This document shows positions 63,051-64,000 of a stretch of DNA of 64,000 nucleotides, piece by piece. The position numbers and the translations under genes are program-made. This stretch comes from an uncultured Duncaniella sp. (lineage in GTDB: Bacteria; Bacteroidota; Bacteroidia; Bacteroidales; Muribaculaceae): contig CAJTRI010000001.1 in the NCBI GenBank assembly GCA_910578615.1, positions 172,726 through 236,725 of the forward strand, read 5' to 3'. Every line of letters starts with the position of its first letter. The stretch's first letter is position 1. The notes beneath the pieces were generated by a model. The model was not told where the DNA came from. It saw only the letters and a list, made by a program, of their open reading frames with translations, and searched no databases.

Positions 63051-63797
63051 GTGAGGACATACACCTATTTCGTTTCCGACCTCCATCTCGGAGCCGGCTA
63101 TATAAGCGATCCGCGCGCCCATGAACGGCGTGTGGCAGATTTCCTGCGCTTCATTGCCCCGACAGCCAAAAGGCTCTTTCTTCTTGGAGACATACTTGAC
63201 TACTGGTGGGAATACCGCGACGTGGTGCCTCGGGGCTTCACCCGCTTTTTCGGCGCGCTTGCCGAGCTTGCCGATTCCGGGGTTGAGATTGTATGGTTTA
63301 AGGGTAATCATGACATATGGATATTTGACTACCTTCCGTCCGAGATAGGCCTGAAAGTCCATGATGGAATCATGGTAACCACCCTCGAAGGGGGGGCCAC
63401 ATTCCTTCTCGAACATGGCGACGGAGTCGGGCCGAGACCTCGCTCGTTCCGCTTCCTGCGCTCGTTGTTCCGTTGCCGGCCGGCACAGAAGATGTTTGCT
63501 GCCATCCATCCTCGCTGGACTGTCGGGCTGGCCCACGCATGGTCGTCCCATTCCCGTAAGAAGGGCGGTTTCATCCCGTCTGAAAAGGCCGGCGCCGGTC
63601 TTGTGGAATTCGCCGCCGAATATAATCTCACGGCCACGCACCATATAGACTATTTTGTATTCGGGCATCACCACACACTTCTTGACCAGACCCTTCCCGA
63701 CGGCTCAAAAATTGTAATCTTGGGGGAGTGGATTTCACGCTTTTCTTATGCCGTTTGGGACGGTTTTGATTTAAAATTGAAAGTATTCAATCAATAG
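63051..63797 (+). CDS. lpxH: UDP-2,3-diacylglucosamine diphosphatase, LpxH-like
   Basis: Predicted 248-residue metallophosphatase of lipid A synthesis that converts UDP-diacylglucosamine to lipid X. Seen: SDLHLG (9-14), LGDILDYWWEY (near 46), GNHD (near 85), LEHGDG (near 125) and FGHHHTLL near residue 205. The LGDxxDxWxEY segment distinguishes LpxH from general phosphatases, though its Bacteroidota relatives are not all tested. It begins with GTG at 63051. Confidence 0.8.
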   Translation: MRTYTYFVSDLHLGAGYISDPRAHERRVADFLRFIAPTAKRLFLLGDILDYWWEYRDVVPRGFTRFFGALAELADSGVEIVWFKGNHDIWIFDYLPSEIGLKVHDGIMVTTLEGGATFLLEHGDGVGPRPRSFRFLRSLFRCRPAQKMFAAIHPRWTVGLAHAWSSHSRKKGGFIPSEKAGAGLVEFAAEYNLTATHHIDYFVFGHHHTLLDQTLPDGSKIVILGEWISRFSYAVWDGFDLKLKVFNQ

Positions 63798-64000
63798 ACC
63801 GGCATGAAAATTCGTATATTTAGCTTATTTTAACACTTGCGCGGTTTATGGGTGTACTAACCACACTATATTGAAATTCAATACTTTATAATGTGAATTT
63901 GTAAGATATGCAAACTTTGGGTCATGAAAAATATGTTGGATAACATAAAAAAAAATTTTCCTGCCCCGGAAAGTTGGCCTACCTTTGCATCACGAACCTA
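63798..64000. other. Right-edge intergenic region with promoter
   Basis: No gene in these 203 bp. TAccTTTG at 63980-63987 followed by CA is a good -7 box in plus orientation, preceded by an A/T-rich tract (63944-63960). Its gene begins outside the window. Confidence 0.55.

Overview
The window is a contiguous piece of a Bacteroidota chromosome, most likely order Bacteroidales. Evidence seen: repeated TAnnTTTG-type promoter boxes, a SusC/SusD pair, DUF4493 and DUF2723 proteins, a NuoCD fusion, and a complex I locus with no NuoE, NuoF or NuoG. The moderately high GC content and the gene set suggest a Muribaculaceae-like gut bacterium; that family assignment is inference.

Layout. 1-2820 (+): end of a surface-polysaccharide locus (truncated glycosyltransferase, family 2 glycosyltransferase, Wzx-like flippase). 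2838-8234 (-): tightly packed seven-gene cluster (nucleotidyltransferase, ATP-grasp enzyme, GtrA-like protein, two CDP-alcohol phosphatidyltransferases, AUR1-like PAP2 enzyme, HAD protein) that I read as a phospholipid/sphingolipid head-group pathway, probably inositol-type. It continues behind pdxA and a giant DUF2723 membrane protein. 12916-17384 (-): trpS, era, fabH, rpmF and yceD, whose spacers hold several strong inverted repeats that do not look like ordinary terminators. 17490-21859 (-): polysaccharide export (SLBB exporter, Wzz-like protein, LytM peptidase). 22080-29726 (-): secreted and outer-membrane proteins, a 7TM-HD phosphodiesterase operon, deoC, mazG-like, dtd. 29860-34802 (-): an isolated SusC/SusD pair.

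35277-52492 (+): the central feature, one 18-gene block in which a complete F1Fo ATP synthase operon (atpD-C-B-E-F-H-A-G) sits between nuoH and nuoI of an 11-subunit-type complex I (nuoA-B-CD-H ... nuoI-J-K-L-M-N). The genes are on one strand with gaps no larger than about 60 bp, so the proton pump and the proton-driven synthase are probably co-expressed.

52601-64000: murI translationally coupled to a DUF4493 lipoprotein, a TonB-dependent receptor paired with a small His-rich membrane-anchored protein, a polyprenyl synthase, polA (with a degenerate proofreading site), a DUF59 protein, an LpxH-like hydrolase, and at the right edge a promoter for a gene outside the window.

No CRISPR array, insertion sequence, rRNA or convincing tRNA was seen. 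Family names rest on motif recognition by eye; no database search was possible.
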